Source: Muribaculaceae bacterium (lineage in GTDB: Bacteria > Bacteroidota > Bacteroidia > Bacteroidales > Muribaculaceae). From it: a stretch of DNA of 64,000 nucleotides. The stretch lies in assembly GCA_014867205.1 (NCBI GenBank), contig WGUO01000001.1, positions 124,001-188,000 on the forward strand. Direction: 5' to 3'. Below the pieces are notes generated by a model. That model worked only from the letters and a program-made list of their open reading frames with translations. It was not told the origin of the DNA and did no database searches. Both the position numbers and the translations under genes were made by a program. Of the stretch, positions 54,795-63,412 are shown piece after piece. Each line of letters begins with the position of its first letter. Position 1 is the stretch's first letter.

Positions 54795-55373
54795 TTATTT
54801 TGCGGTCTTGAGTGTAGCCCGGATACGCGACAGATGCTGTTGGGTTATTCCTAAATATGAGGCGATCATCTTGAGTGGAACATACCGGAGTATGTCGGGG
54901 CGGACAGTCATAAGCCTCTTGTATCTCAACATGGCGTCTCTCTGGACTATTGATGTCTTGACATCAGTGGCATATAGCTGGTACTGGGACATTCCGAGCA
55001 TCCATTTCACAAAATCGGGGCGAGTGTCAATCATCTTTTGGTAATCCTCCTTACGGATATGCAGGATGGTGCAGCGGCAGCAGGTGGCAATGCGGACGCG
55101 TGATGGCTCGCCCATAAGCATGGAGTCGTAACTGACGGCCATAGTTCCGGGGGTTGCGAAACTGTGGGTTATTTCCTGGCCATTGTTGAACACTGACTTG
55201 AAGAGCACACCATCCTTTAATATGTATATGTCGGGATTCACTGTGTCTATATCTATTACAGGTTCGTAAGGCTCGAAGATTTTCTCCTCGGCATATGACA
55301 GAAATTCATCAATGACCTCGTCAGAGGGTTTGTAAATTGTTTCGCTTATGAGAAGCTCCTTGAGTTTATCCAT
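54795..55373 (-). CDS. Crp/Fnr-family transcription regulator
   Basis: 192 residues: N-terminal cyclic-nucleotide-binding-like fold (residues about 35-115, IYILKDGVLFKSVFNNG), then a helix-turn-helix (VPLKMIASYLGITQQHLSRI). A Cys pair occurs at residues around 98-99 (ATCCRC), which could be redox sensitive. Its start codon is only four bases after a -7 promoter element. It is the last gene before the phage block. Confidence 0.85.
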   Translation of the reverse strand: MDKLKELLISETIYKPSDEVIDEFLSYAEEKIFEPYEPVIDIDTVNPDIYILKDGVLFKSVFNNGQEITHSFATPGTMAVSYDSMLMGEPSRVRIATCCRCTILHIRKEDYQKMIDTRPDFVKWMLGMSQYQLYATDVKTSIVQRDAMLRYKRLMTVRPDILRYVPLKMIASYLGITQQHLSRIRATLKTAK

Positions 55374-55377
55374 ACTG

Positions 55378-55385
55378 CAAATTTA
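55378..55385 (-). promoter_or_regulatory. -7 element four bases before the start codon
   Basis: The minus strand reads TAAATTTG, then CAGT, then the ATG at 55373. The expected transcription start is at or just inside the start codon, consistent with a leaderless mRNA. No -33 TTG at normal distance. Confidence 0.4.
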
Positions 55386-55522
55386 CAAAAATTTTTATTT
55401 ATAATCCTATCTTAACGGACAATATTCACTCATCGTGGAGTAAATGTATAATCCTTAGCGTGTTAGCGGAGCGGGTCAATTTGACTGTGCTGAACCTGTT
55501 CTGTCGTTATGAATACTCTATT

Positions 55523-55544
55523 TAACATAATATGGATTATGTTA
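55523..55544. repeat. Inverted repeat at the left edge of the phage block
   Basis: taacataat/attatgtta form a perfect 9-bp inverted repeat with a 4-base centre; flanking ctatt/aatag extends it imperfectly. It lies 10 bases before the truncated helicase frame, near where host sequence ends. Confidence 0.6.
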
Positions 55545-55553
55545 CAATAGGGT

Positions 55554-56513
55554 ATGCCTCAGCCGGTTAGCATGTTCGGCATACAAATCATCTTGTTCGG
55601 GGACCTCTTCCAGTTGCCACCGGTCATCAAGAAGAATGACGCTGAAATTCTTCAGGAGTGGTATCGCGGAAGTTATTTCTTCCACTCTCACGCCCTGAGA
55701 GAGGACGGCTTCCATATCATCGAACTCACGCAAGTCTTTCGTCAAAAGGATGAGCGGTTCATCAACATGCTGAACCGTATCAGGGAGTATCAGCTTCTCC
55801 CAATGGATATAGAAGACCTTAGCGAGTTACGGGATAACCGTCAGAGCAAGGATTTCACAACTCATGCCATCCACATCTGCTCTCTTCGCCGAGATGCTGA
55901 CAAAATCAACGACCAGATGATTGGAGAGGCCACACATATCTTTCCGGCAGTTTTCAAGGATGCGTTCAATCAGAAAAACGCTCCTTGTGATGTCAACCTC
56001 AAACTACGGGAAGGAGCGCGAGTAATGACGCTCATCAATGATTCCAAACAAGGATTCTATAATGGTTCAATGGGCACAGTCACCACTATCACCCAAGCTA
56101 AAATTGGCGTCATGCTTGATGACGGCCATGAAGTATCTATAGAGCCCTTCACTTGGGTAGACCGTGAGTATCAAGTCAATGGCAATGAAATCAAGACTAT
56201 TGAGAAAGGAAGCTGCACCCAGTTCCCCCTGACTTTAGGTTGGGCTATCACTATCCACAAGAGCCAGGGCCTGACATTCGACAACATTGTCGTCCATTGT
56301 CCGTATGTATTCGCTCCGGGTATGCTTTATGTGGCCCTGAGTCGATGCACCTCAATGGAAGGCATCGTTACAGACTTCTTCATAAGCCGCAAGGCTATCA
56401 AAATTGACAATGAGCTTCTGGCGTTCAACAAAGCCTGCCAGAACAATAATAACAAGTTCAACCTGGACGTCTACCGTGCCCTTTGCAGATATATGGGATA
56501 TGAGAATAACTAA
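55554..56513 (+). CDS. PIF1/RecD-like helicase lacking the N-terminal half
   Basis: 319 residues. The later helicase motifs are present: FGDLFQLPPV (III), IELTQVFRQKDERF (IV), TLGWAITIHKSQGLTFDNIV (V), and YVALSRC (VI). The P-loop and the Walker B region that should come first are absent, and a TAG stop lies three bases before the ATG in the same frame. Without the P-loop the product is unlikely to hydrolyse ATP by itself. It may be a rearranged remainder or one half of a split gene. Its 3' end overlaps the DnaE fragment by 14 bases. Confidence 0.75.
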   Translation: MPQPVSMFGIQIILFGDLFQLPPVIKKNDAEILQEWYRGSYFFHSHALREDGFHIIELTQVFRQKDERFINMLNRIREYQLLPMDIEDLSELRDNRQSKDFTTHAIHICSLRRDADKINDQMIGEATHIFPAVFKDAFNQKNAPCDVNLKLREGARVMTLINDSKQGFYNGSMGTVTTITQAKIGVMLDDGHEVSIEPFTWVDREYQVNGNEIKTIEKGSCTQFPLTLGWAITIHKSQGLTFDNIVVHCPYVFAPGMLYVALSRCTSMEGIVTDFFISRKAIKIDNELLAFNKACQNNNNKFNLDVYRALCRYMGYENN

Positions 56514-58677
56514 AGTCACAACTCATCATTCACAGGCTCCGGTCGTGGCTCTTGACTGCTTCGTGGATTCCGGCTATGTCAAGTCGGAACACGGCAGTCT
56601 CCCCGACGTAGATAACGATTTCCAGTCTGACAAACGTCAGGAAGTGAAGGAATATATCGAGCGCCGGTATAACCATAACGGCAAGCAGCGTGTATTCTCA
56701 GCCGGTACGTTTACGACGCTGAAAGCCAAAGCGGTGATAAAGGACGTGGCACGTACCATGCGTATCAGCCCATCTTTGGTCAATTATCTCACAGCGATTT
56801 TTGAAGATGATGGCGTAAGCTATACAGACATCTTCAAGCTCGCCGCCACTAACCGCAAGGTAGCCAAGTTCATCCACGATTATCCTCAGTTATTTGAGGA
56901 CATCCGTACCCTGATGTTCCAGCCCCGTTCCAGTTCAGTTCATGCCTCAGCTCTTCTCGTAACCCCTAATGATATGGACGGAGAGGATGTGGAATGTTTC
57001 GATTTTGTGCCTATCAAAAAGGTTGACGATATTCTTGTAAGTGAGAATAGCGGTTACGATCTCGATGAACTGGGCCTGCTTAAAAACGACTGTCTGGCCA
57101 CCAAAGAACTTTCAAAGCTCCACCAGACATTCGATTTGGTCAACGAACACTACAACGCCGGTCTGACAATGGAAGGCGTTGTGGAAAGTGATTTGGCAGA
57201 TGAACGTACATACGAGCTTCTTCGTCAGGGCTACACACAGAATGTATTCCAGCTCTCATCACGAGGTATGACCAAATTCCTTGTAGAGATGCAGCCTACA
57301 TGTGTTCACGACTTGATTGCGGCCAATGCACTATTCCGTCCGGCCACGCTGGAGAATGGCTCGACGGAGGCGTATGTTGACCGTAAGCAGGGACTTGTTG
57401 CACCAACATATCTCTGGGGCACATACAACGCTCTCAAAGATACTTTTGGCCTTATAACCTATCAAGAGCAGGTCGCACAGATTGCTCGTGAGGTAGGTGG
57501 GTTCTCGCTGGGCGAAGGTGTGAAGCTCGTCAAATTCATTTCTAAGAAGAAGACCGACAAGATTCAGGCCATGCGCGACAAGTTCCTCAAAGGAGCTGAG
57601 AAGAATGGCTGTCCTATTGAAGACGCCATCGCAATCTGGCAACAGATTGAGGCTTGTGGCAGCTACTTATTCAATAAGTCCCATGCAACGGCATACGCTG
57701 TTACGTCATACATTGGAGCGTTCCTGAAGGCCCAGTATCCAACCGCTTTTTACACCGTTGCTTTGGAGTGGGCCGATGACAAAGAATTGGTGCCCATCAT
57801 GTCCGAAATGGAGGCTTGTAGCAAAGCAAAGGTGGTGGCGCCCGACATCAACAAAAGCGAGATGAACTTCTTTACGGACTATGGCTCAGACCAAATCTTC
57901 TGGTCCCTCTCCAGAATCAAGATGGTAGGCTCTAAAGCTGTAGAATGGATAATCAATGAGCGCAACAAAAATGGAGAGTTTACCAGCATCATCAATTTTA
58001 TTGAGCGCATCTTCAAGTACAAACTGAAGAAGTATCAATACTGGGATGACCCGGACAACGAGGATGAAATCCAGCGTTGCCCGGTTAACGCCCGGCACGT
58101 TCTCAATCTCATACTTGCCGGTTGTTTCGACAAGGTTGAGCAGGCATATTCAGTTGTCGAGAGATATGCCATCGTTGAGAAAGCCGCTGAGACTCTTGGA
58201 TTTGAAATCAAGTCAAAAGATTTTCCTGAAGACTTGATTGGTAAACACTACTTCTGGTCGCAGCAGCAAATCAAGGTCTCAGGGCTTGGAGCGATTGATT
58301 ACAAGCGCATCTATGACAACAGCGCCATCAAGGACCAGATCAGAGGCCGTGCTTCCTACACCACGCTCAAAGATACTATGAGCGATGACAAGGACGGGCG
58401 TAAAGCCGCCATCGCCGCAACCATTGTGGAAATGGAGGAAAAGAAGTTTACCAGCAAGAAAACTGGAGAACAAGAAACGTTCTGCAAGATTACCCTTCAA
58501 CAGAATAACGATATGGCCGAACTGGTAATATGGCCAGAGGAATACCGCAATGCTCGTGCATTGTTGGTGGGTGCCAAGAACAAATTGATAATCTGCATGG
58601 CCCAGGTCAAATACAGCGACTATGTAGGCCACAATAATCTTCAAATGACACGAAATAATCTCTTTGAAATAATATGA
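56500..58677 (+). CDS. DnaE-type polymerase III alpha, C-terminal catalytic part
   Basis: 725 residues from the ATG at 56500, compared with about 1150-1200 for a full DnaE. The PHP domain and the first part of the palm are missing. All three catalytic aspartates remain: Asp38 and Asp40 (LPDVDNDF) and Asp197 (LLKNDCLA). The fingers (LITYQEQVAQIAREVG, then LFNKSHATAYAVTS) and an OB-fold tail (AAIAATIVEMEEKKF) follow. It lies in the phage block, overlapping the helicase and followed at ATGA by the kinase. The N-terminal part may be another gene outside the window, or may be lost. Confidence 0.85.
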   Translation: MRITKVTTHHSQAPVVALDCFVDSGYVKSEHGSLPDVDNDFQSDKRQEVKEYIERRYNHNGKQRVFSAGTFTTLKAKAVIKDVARTMRISPSLVNYLTAIFEDDGVSYTDIFKLAATNRKVAKFIHDYPQLFEDIRTLMFQPRSSSVHASALLVTPNDMDGEDVECFDFVPIKKVDDILVSENSGYDLDELGLLKNDCLATKELSKLHQTFDLVNEHYNAGLTMEGVVESDLADERTYELLRQGYTQNVFQLSSRGMTKFLVEMQPTCVHDLIAANALFRPATLENGSTEAYVDRKQGLVAPTYLWGTYNALKDTFGLITYQEQVAQIAREVGGFSLGEGVKLVKFISKKKTDKIQAMRDKFLKGAEKNGCPIEDAIAIWQQIEACGSYLFNKSHATAYAVTSYIGAFLKAQYPTAFYTVALEWADDKELVPIMSEMEACSKAKVVAPDINKSEMNFFTDYGSDQIFWSLSRIKMVGSKAVEWIINERNKNGEFTSIINFIERIFKYKLKKYQYWDDPDNEDEIQRCPVNARHVLNLILAGCFDKVEQAYSVVERYAIVEKAAETLGFEIKSKDFPEDLIGKHYFWSQQQIKVSGLGAIDYKRIYDNSAIKDQIRGRASYTTLKDTMSDDKDGRKAAIAATIVEMEEKKFTSKKTGEQETFCKITLQQNNDMAELVIWPEEYRNARALLVGAKNKLIICMAQVKYSDYVGHNNLQMTRNNLFEII

Positions 58678-59213
58678 GCAAGAAAATTCACTTCATGCCC
58701 ATCATCGTGTGCGTGGTTGGCCCTTCCGGTTGCGGAAAGACCACTATGGCCCGGTTCATCGAGAAGGCATTAGGAATCCCTATGCTTGTCTCCTACACAA
58801 CCCGTCCTAAACGAGAAGGCGAAATTGATGGCATCGACCACCATTTCGTCTCGGAAGCAGAAATGCCACCTCAGGATCAAATACTCGCATACACTAATTT
58901 CGGAGGCTATCATTACTGGATGCCGTTCTCCGAAATTCCGTATGAGGGCATAGGCATCTGCACCTATGTCATTGACGAAAAAGGGCTGAGGATGCTTGTA
59001 GACAATCATTCCAAGGACTTTGGGATTTTGAGCATCCTGATTAAACGAGATAAGGAACTTCTCGAAAAACAAGTTGGCGCCGAGCGCGTACAGCGTGACC
59101 TCGACCGCATCACAATACCAGAAAACGAATACAGCGTGGTTATTGAAAACAATGGCCGTATAGAGGACTTTCTGGCAGAATCACTCCACATATATAACGA
59201 CTTATTAAGATAA
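58674..59213 (+). CDS. Guanylate-kinase-like nucleotide kinase of phage type
   Basis: 179 residues. P-loop GPSGCGKTT (residues about 15-23) and the GMP-binding segment SYTTRPKREGEIDGIDHHF. Converts GMP or dGMP to the diphosphate and would supply nucleotides for phage replication. It overlaps the DnaE stop (ATGA) and its own stop overlaps the next start (TAATG). Confidence 0.85.
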   Translation: MSKKIHFMPIIVCVVGPSGCGKTTMARFIEKALGIPMLVSYTTRPKREGEIDGIDHHFVSEAEMPPQDQILAYTNFGGYHYWMPFSEIPYEGIGICTYVIDEKGLRMLVDNHSKDFGILSILIKRDKELLEKQVGAERVQRDLDRITIPENEYSVVIENNGRIEDFLAESLHIYNDLLR

Positions 59214-59992
59214 TGGCAGCACCGACACAAGAAAACCCCATACTGGTGGCATTTACACTCGACTTTGAAACCGGAGGTCTCAAATGTCAGACATCGGCTT
59301 GCACTCAGATTGCAATCCACGCCACACGTCTCGACACATTCGAGAAAATCGGCTCCTATGTGAGCTACATCGCACCTTACAACCAGAAGGAAATATCTGG
59401 AGCCACCAAAAAGCGTAAGACTCTCAAGTCCAAATATGAGGACGATCAAGCAACTCCGATGGATTACGAGGCCAAAGCATTGGAATATTCAGCAATAACA
59501 ATGGATATGCTGGAATCCTACGGCAAGCCTATCGAAATTGTCGCCAAAGAGGTGCTTCAGTTCATCATCGACAATACACCAAAGTGTCCCAGAAACATGA
59601 AGCCCTTTATCATCGGCCAGAATATCGGATTCGATGAAGGCTTCTTCTGTCAGATGATGGAATATGCCGGCCTGATGCCTGAAGTCAAGAAAGTGCTTCG
59701 TGGTCAGGAAGACTTATACGGCAATTGGCACCCGCTCTGTCTCGACACTATCATTCTGGGCCAGCTGGCACTCTGCAACCAGCCGAACATCAGCTCCTAT
59801 AAACTGGAGATCATGTGCGAAAACCTTGGCATAGAACTCGATGATGCACATGATGCAGATGCCGACGTGTCGGCCACCACAAATGTCGCCGCAGTTCTCA
59901 CCCAGCGTATGAGAAGCGTTGGTGGAGAATACGAAGGCGAAGACCTTGCCATGTCCAAGGCAGAAAAATCCCGTAAACATTTCAAAATCTAA
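59213..59992 (+). CDS. DEDDh 3'-5' exonuclease (DnaQ-like)
   Basis: 259 residues. Catalytic residues are Asp17 and Glu19 (TLDFETGG), Asp in QNIGFDEGFF, and the His-Asp pair in DAHDADADVSATT. This is the polymerase III epsilon family. Next to a DnaE fragment and a nucleotide kinase it looks like the proofreading partner of a phage replicase. Confidence 0.9.
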   Translation: MAAPTQENPILVAFTLDFETGGLKCQTSACTQIAIHATRLDTFEKIGSYVSYIAPYNQKEISGATKKRKTLKSKYEDDQATPMDYEAKALEYSAITMDMLESYGKPIEIVAKEVLQFIIDNTPKCPRNMKPFIIGQNIGFDEGFFCQMMEYAGLMPEVKKVLRGQEDLYGNWHPLCLDTIILGQLALCNQPNISSYKLEIMCENLGIELDDAHDADADVSATTNVAAVLTQRMRSVGGEYEGEDLAMSKAEKSRKHFKI

Positions 59993-59997
59993 CCATT

Positions 59998-60270
59998 ATG
60001 GCAGAACAGACTCAGGAGGGTAACTATACCCATATAGATGAACCAATCGTCAAGTTCAGGCTCAATTCTGACCGTATAGTCAGGGAGGTAATCAATCCTG
60101 AAATCAATCAGACGCTGGTTCATATTTCCGGCTACGACCTTCAAATCAATTTCAATATGCAGTATCTGAAATCGGTCGAAGATGTCGAAGCAGCCTGTGG
60201 TGGTCTCGCCCAGCTATTCCGTGATATGATTATGGAGAAATTGCTGGAGCATAATAAACAATCCGAATGA
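59998..60270 (+). CDS. Small uncharacterised phage protein
   Basis: 90 residues, soluble, mixed alpha/beta (DEPIVKFRLNSDRIVREV, then GGLAQLFRDMIMEKLLEH helix). It starts six bases after the exonuclease stop. No family recognised. Confidence 0.6.
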   Translation: MAEQTQEGNYTHIDEPIVKFRLNSDRIVREVINPEINQTLVHISGYDLQINFNMQYLKSVEDVEAACGGLAQLFRDMIMEKLLEHNKQSE

Positions 60271-60277
60271 AAAACGA

Positions 60278-60331
60278 CTATTCGTTAATGAAGAGTGTAT
60301 GGGCTAACCGCCGCTCTTGATTAACGAATAG
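60278..60331 (+). other. Long stem-loop in front of the small terminase gene
   Basis: A perfect 12-bp stem (60278-60289 with 60320-60331) plus a short inner pairing (aagag/ctctt) encloses a 30-base loop, eight bases before the terS ATG. Without a T run it does not look like a terminator. It could act in terS mRNA control or as a packaging site. Confidence 0.5.
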
Positions 60332-60339
60332 CGTTGACA

Positions 60340-60822
60340 ATGGAAAAAAGCAATCAACTTACTGAACAAGAACTGCTTTTCTGTGACCTCTTCGCAAATG
60401 GCGAGGCCCCGTTTGGCGGCAACGCATCAAGATGTTATCAGGAAGTGTTCAACGACAAAACGCACCTTGCGAAAAGTCGTGCGACCAAGCTATTAGCTCG
60501 TCCGGAGATTCAGGAATACCTGAAATCTCTTGACGAGCTTCCCTATGAGGAAGCTAAATATATGAAGGTTTTCTTGCGAGAGAATCTGACCAGCATCATC
60601 CAGGAGTGCGCCGGTGCCGAATACCGTGACCGAAAAGGCACGTTGCTTTCTCCGGCTGCATTACGAAGCGTTGCGGTTAATGCGTCCAAAGCATTGATGG
60701 ACCTCTGTGGCATTAAAGAGGCTCAGGTTAGCAAAATCAATATTGAAGGTCCCGGTGAGGGCGGCATAACATTCAACGTGATTATGCCGGACCAGGCTAA
60801 ATCTGAGGCAAAGGAGGACTAA
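60340..60822 (+). CDS. Small terminase subunit candidate
   Basis: 160 residues from the ATG at 60340 (MEKSNQLTEQELLFCDLF); the in-frame TTG six bases earlier is rejected. The N-terminal helix-turn-helix pattern (QELLFCDLFANGEAPFGGNA, ATKLLARPEIQEYLKSL) is typical of terminase small subunits that read the packaging site. TerL follows later in the block, which supports this. The gap holds the lysis genes. Confidence 0.75.
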   Translation: MEKSNQLTEQELLFCDLFANGEAPFGGNASRCYQEVFNDKTHLAKSRATKLLARPEIQEYLKSLDELPYEEAKYMKVFLRENLTSIIQECAGAEYRDRKGTLLSPAALRSVAVNASKALMDLCGIKEAQVSKINIEGPGEGGITFNVIMPDQAKSEAKED

Positions 60823-60823
60823 A

Positions 60824-61213
60824 ATGCTGGAAACGATTTTATCTATCATAGGGAGCCTGGGAGGTATTACAGGCATAGCGTCGCTCTTGTATATCAAACA
60901 GGAGCGTAAGTCCAAAGAACTGGACAATGAAACCAAAGACATTGACAATGAAGCCAAACAATCAGAGGAGTGGCGTAAGCTATACGAAGAGGAGCGTCAG
61001 TGCTTCTTACAGGCTCGCAAAGACTACGACGAGACAATTAAAGAAAAGGACGCCAAAATCGATTCCCTCTATGCCGAAATATCCAACCAGAGGAATCAGA
61101 AAGTAGAACTTCACAACAAAATAGCCGAAATGACTACCGAAGTGACCAGACTGAGGCTCCTTAAATGCGAGGCTGTCAATTGTGTGAACCGTAAACCGCC
61201 TACAGGCTATTAA
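60824..61213 (+). CDS. Coiled-coil membrane protein, holin/spanin-like
   Basis: 129 residues. One N-terminal hydrophobic helix (residues about 3-22, LETILSIIGSLGGITGIASL) is followed by a long charged coiled coil (about 30-110). This is the layout of phage holin-associated or i-spanin proteins. A strong AGGAGG Shine-Dalgarno precedes it, rare in this window. It starts one base after terS. Confidence 0.6.
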   Translation: MLETILSIIGSLGGITGIASLLYIKQERKSKELDNETKDIDNEAKQSEEWRKLYEEERQCFLQARKDYDETIKEKDAKIDSLYAEISNQRNQKVELHNKIAEMTTEVTRLRLLKCEAVNCVNRKPPTGY

Positions 61214-61214
61214 T

Positions 61215-61415
61215 ATGAAACCCGGGGACACTATCATCATTTTACCCTCACAGTCCTTGATTGAACTCAGACTGGAGGCACTTGTCGGAGTATCGGCAAT
61301 TATAGCGGAAGTCAATGGAACATTTAATAATATCAAGGGATGCTGGGTCACGCTTCCATGTCTTTACCTTGGTGAGCGCGAATGGTATATCCCCTATAAC
61401 TCCATAGGTATATGA
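61215..61415 (+). CDS. Small phage protein, unknown
   Basis: 66 residues; beta-rich with GDTIIILPSQSLIELRL and GCWVTLPCLYLGEREWYIPY. It looks like a compact barrel. The start follows the previous stop by one base, and its stop overlaps the next start by four (ATGA). Confidence 0.6.
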   Translation: MKPGDTIIILPSQSLIELRLEALVGVSAIIAEVNGTFNNIKGCWVTLPCLYLGEREWYIPYNSIGI

Positions 61416-61936
61416 AATTAAATTCATTCTTTGGCGGGTGCCTGACTACAATAGCATTGCTGGCAGGCACCGCTTTAATTTTCAATCATTGTCAGCATGA
61501 ATCAGCTGACAAGTCAATTGAAGAAGAGACCACGACAGTAAGTCGTGATACGATTCCGGCATTTATTGATGCCCCCATACCGAAGGACAGCATAATCCTT
61601 CGGTATGAAACAATCAAGGTGCCGGTTCTCGATACGATACGGACAACCGTTGCTGACACGCTTGCAATTGACAGTGTTGCTGTCGAAATCCCTATCACCC
61701 AGAAAATATATCAAGACTCGACTTATCAAGCCTGGATAAGCGGATATAAACCTTCGCTCGATAGCATACGGGTTTTCCAGCCAATTACCACAATTACCCG
61801 CACAATCACTACTACGGAAGTAAAATATAAGGCAAAACGCTGGGGCGTTGGGGTTCAGGCCGGTATAGGAATCACCCCTACAAAAGTAGAGCCTTATATC
61901 GGGATAGGGGTGACTTACAATCTTTTTTCTTGGTAA
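61412..61936 (+). CDS. DUF6808-like lysis-cassette protein
   Basis: 174 residues. One membrane segment at the N-terminus (residues 5-25), a Thr/Ile/Asp-rich linker with periodic strands (VLDTIRTTVADTLAIDSVAV), and a C-terminal domain ending GVGVTYNLFSW-like strand. It resembles DUF6808 proteins I know from Bacteroidetes phages, where they sit next to endolysin. A role in envelope rupture is inferred by position. Confidence 0.6.
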   Translation: MKLNSFFGGCLTTIALLAGTALIFNHCQHESADKSIEEETTTVSRDTIPAFIDAPIPKDSIILRYETIKVPVLDTIRTTVADTLAIDSVAVEIPITQKIYQDSTYQAWISGYKPSLDSIRVFQPITTITRTITTTEVKYKAKRWGVGVQAGIGITPTKVEPYIGIGVTYNLFSW

Positions 61937-61993
61937 AACTCACCCGACAAACCCGATACAAGGCTATTCTTAAATGAAAACAATTTCAAGGAC

Positions 61994-62650
61994 ATGAAAA
62001 TAGTAGAACTATACGACAACGGACACGGTATCGATACCCTGGGAAAATGCTCCCCGGACATGAGCCTACGGGAATATAAGAAAGCCCGTGAGCTTGTGCG
62101 CGATATAGTTGCCAAGCGTCGGGCGATGGGCTATGACGCACGTATCCTTGTGCCGGAGGACAAAGACATTTCTCTGAAAGAGCGTTGCAGACGTGTAAAC
62201 GCTATCTGCAATCAGTACGGTGCAAGCAACGTCATCCTCGTCTCAGTTCATTGTAACGCAGCAGGCGCCGATGGCAAGTGGAAAACTGCCGGTGGATGGT
62301 GTGTTTATACTTCTCCGGGCCAGACCAAAGCCGATATTCTTGCTACATCAATCTGGAACGCCGCTCAGGATTCCCTGAAACCATACAAAGACCGTTTCCC
62401 CATTCTTCAGACGCATGGCGCCTATGATAAACGCCAGGTTCCTATTCGGGCCGATTGGAGTGACGGAGATCCGGACTATGAGGCTCGTTTCGCAGTCCTT
62501 ACTGGCACCAAATGCCCGGCTGTACTCACTGAATCGCTTTTCCAGGACAACAAGGCCGACGTGGACTTCCTCTTATCGAGAGAGGGCCATAACGCCATAG
62601 TAGACCTCCATGTAAAAGGCGTTGACAACTATGTCAAATCACTGAAATAA
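61994..62650 (+). CDS. N-acetylmuramoyl-L-alanine amidase (endolysin)
   Basis: 218 residues of the amidase_3 family. Zinc ligands are expected at His11 (DNGHG), Glu and the His in VSVHCNA, with the catalytic Glu in LTESLF near residue 183. It cuts the bond between muramic acid and the stem peptide, so it should release phage from the host. It follows the DUF6808-like gene by 57 bases. Confidence 0.9.
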   Translation: MKIVELYDNGHGIDTLGKCSPDMSLREYKKARELVRDIVAKRRAMGYDARILVPEDKDISLKERCRRVNAICNQYGASNVILVSVHCNAAGADGKWKTAGGWCVYTSPGQTKADILATSIWNAAQDSLKPYKDRFPILQTHGAYDKRQVPIRADWSDGDPDYEARFAVLTGTKCPAVLTESLFQDNKADVDFLLSREGHNAIVDLHVKGVDNYVKSLK

Positions 62651-62658
62651 TCAACAAT

Positions 62659-62991
62659 ATGGAACTGAACATTATCGATCGCATTTACATTCCTACGATT
62701 CTCCCTGCCGAGAACACCTTCATGGATTTCAACCTCAAACGTGGCATCGTCAACAAGGTGGCAATCACCCAGGAAGACGTGGAGAAATATCACATCGAAG
62801 AAAACAAGGAAGAGCGGCGCACTACATGGGACATCAATATCGACCGTGAAAATCCCCTCGTGGTAGACTTCTCACGCGCCGAGCTCGACTACCTCAAGAA
62901 AGCCTGTGAAAAACTCGCAGACACTCCGGCTCCCGACAATATGTGGGCCACCGTAGAGAAAATCTACGCTGCTGCACAGGCCCCGGCATAA
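62659..62991 (+). CDS. Uncharacterised phage protein
   Basis: 110 residues. Acidic, with LPAENTFMDFNLKRGIVNK and an ENPLVVDFSRAELDYLKKAC segment. It follows the amidase by eight bases. No family recognised. The final residues (AAAQAPA) are Ala/Pro-rich. Confidence 0.6.
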   Translation: MELNIIDRIYIPTILPAENTFMDFNLKRGIVNKVAITQEDVEKYHIEENKEERRTTWDINIDRENPLVVDFSRAELDYLKKACEKLADTPAPDNMWATVEKIYAAAQAPA

Positions 62992-63025
62992 CTTTTCTTG
63001 CTCCCGTTATATTCATAAAAACCCC

Positions 63026-63057
63026 GAAGCGCACCCGATTACCGTTGGGTGCGCTTC
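63026..63057 (+). terminator. Terminator after the lysis cassette
   Basis: A perfect 11-bp stem (63026-63036 with 63047-63057), 10-base loop, then a T-rich run at 63064-63069. It divides the lysis genes from the packaging genes. Confidence 0.85.
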
Positions 63058-63112
63058 CACTATTTTTTAACCTCTTGAAGATAATGTTGGGCTATTCTTC
63101 ATAAAAGGCATT

Positions 63113-63412
63113 ATGAAGAAAGAATTTGATAAGTCCACTCGTGGCAAAGCTATAGGTTTTCTGGTATGGTTCAGGAATCAGTATTGCACATGGACTTCAG
63201 ACACCTATTATAAAATGGCCGAAAAATATGGCCAGTGCAATTATGGGACCTGCCGTAATATGATTCTGGAGCTGATTCGGGCTGGGTATATCACAGTCTG
63301 GAATGACGGCACACGGAAACGCAGGTTCTATATCAATGACAAGAAATATAATGAGTTAGTCAATCCATTCATCTTCCAGCGCAATGATTCCCGGACTGAA
63401 GGCGCCATCTAA
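63113..63412 (+). CDS. Small protein ahead of the large terminase gene
   Basis: 99 residues. Aromatic and basic (FLVWFRNQYCTWTSDTYYKM, then CRNMILELIRAGYITVWNDG), resembling a winged helix-turn-helix. It overlaps the start of the terminase gene by 29 bases. It could bind DNA, perhaps aiding packaging or regulating it. Confidence 0.55.
   Translation: MKKEFDKSTRGKAIGFLVWFRNQYCTWTSDTYYKMAEKYGQCNYGTCRNMILELIRAGYITVWNDGTRKRRFYINDKKYNELVNPFIFQRNDSRTEGAI

Noticed and set aside
56500..56560. Split-intein DnaE as in cyanobacteria
   Set aside because: The first residues lack the intein C-terminal pattern (no HN before the first extein Cys).
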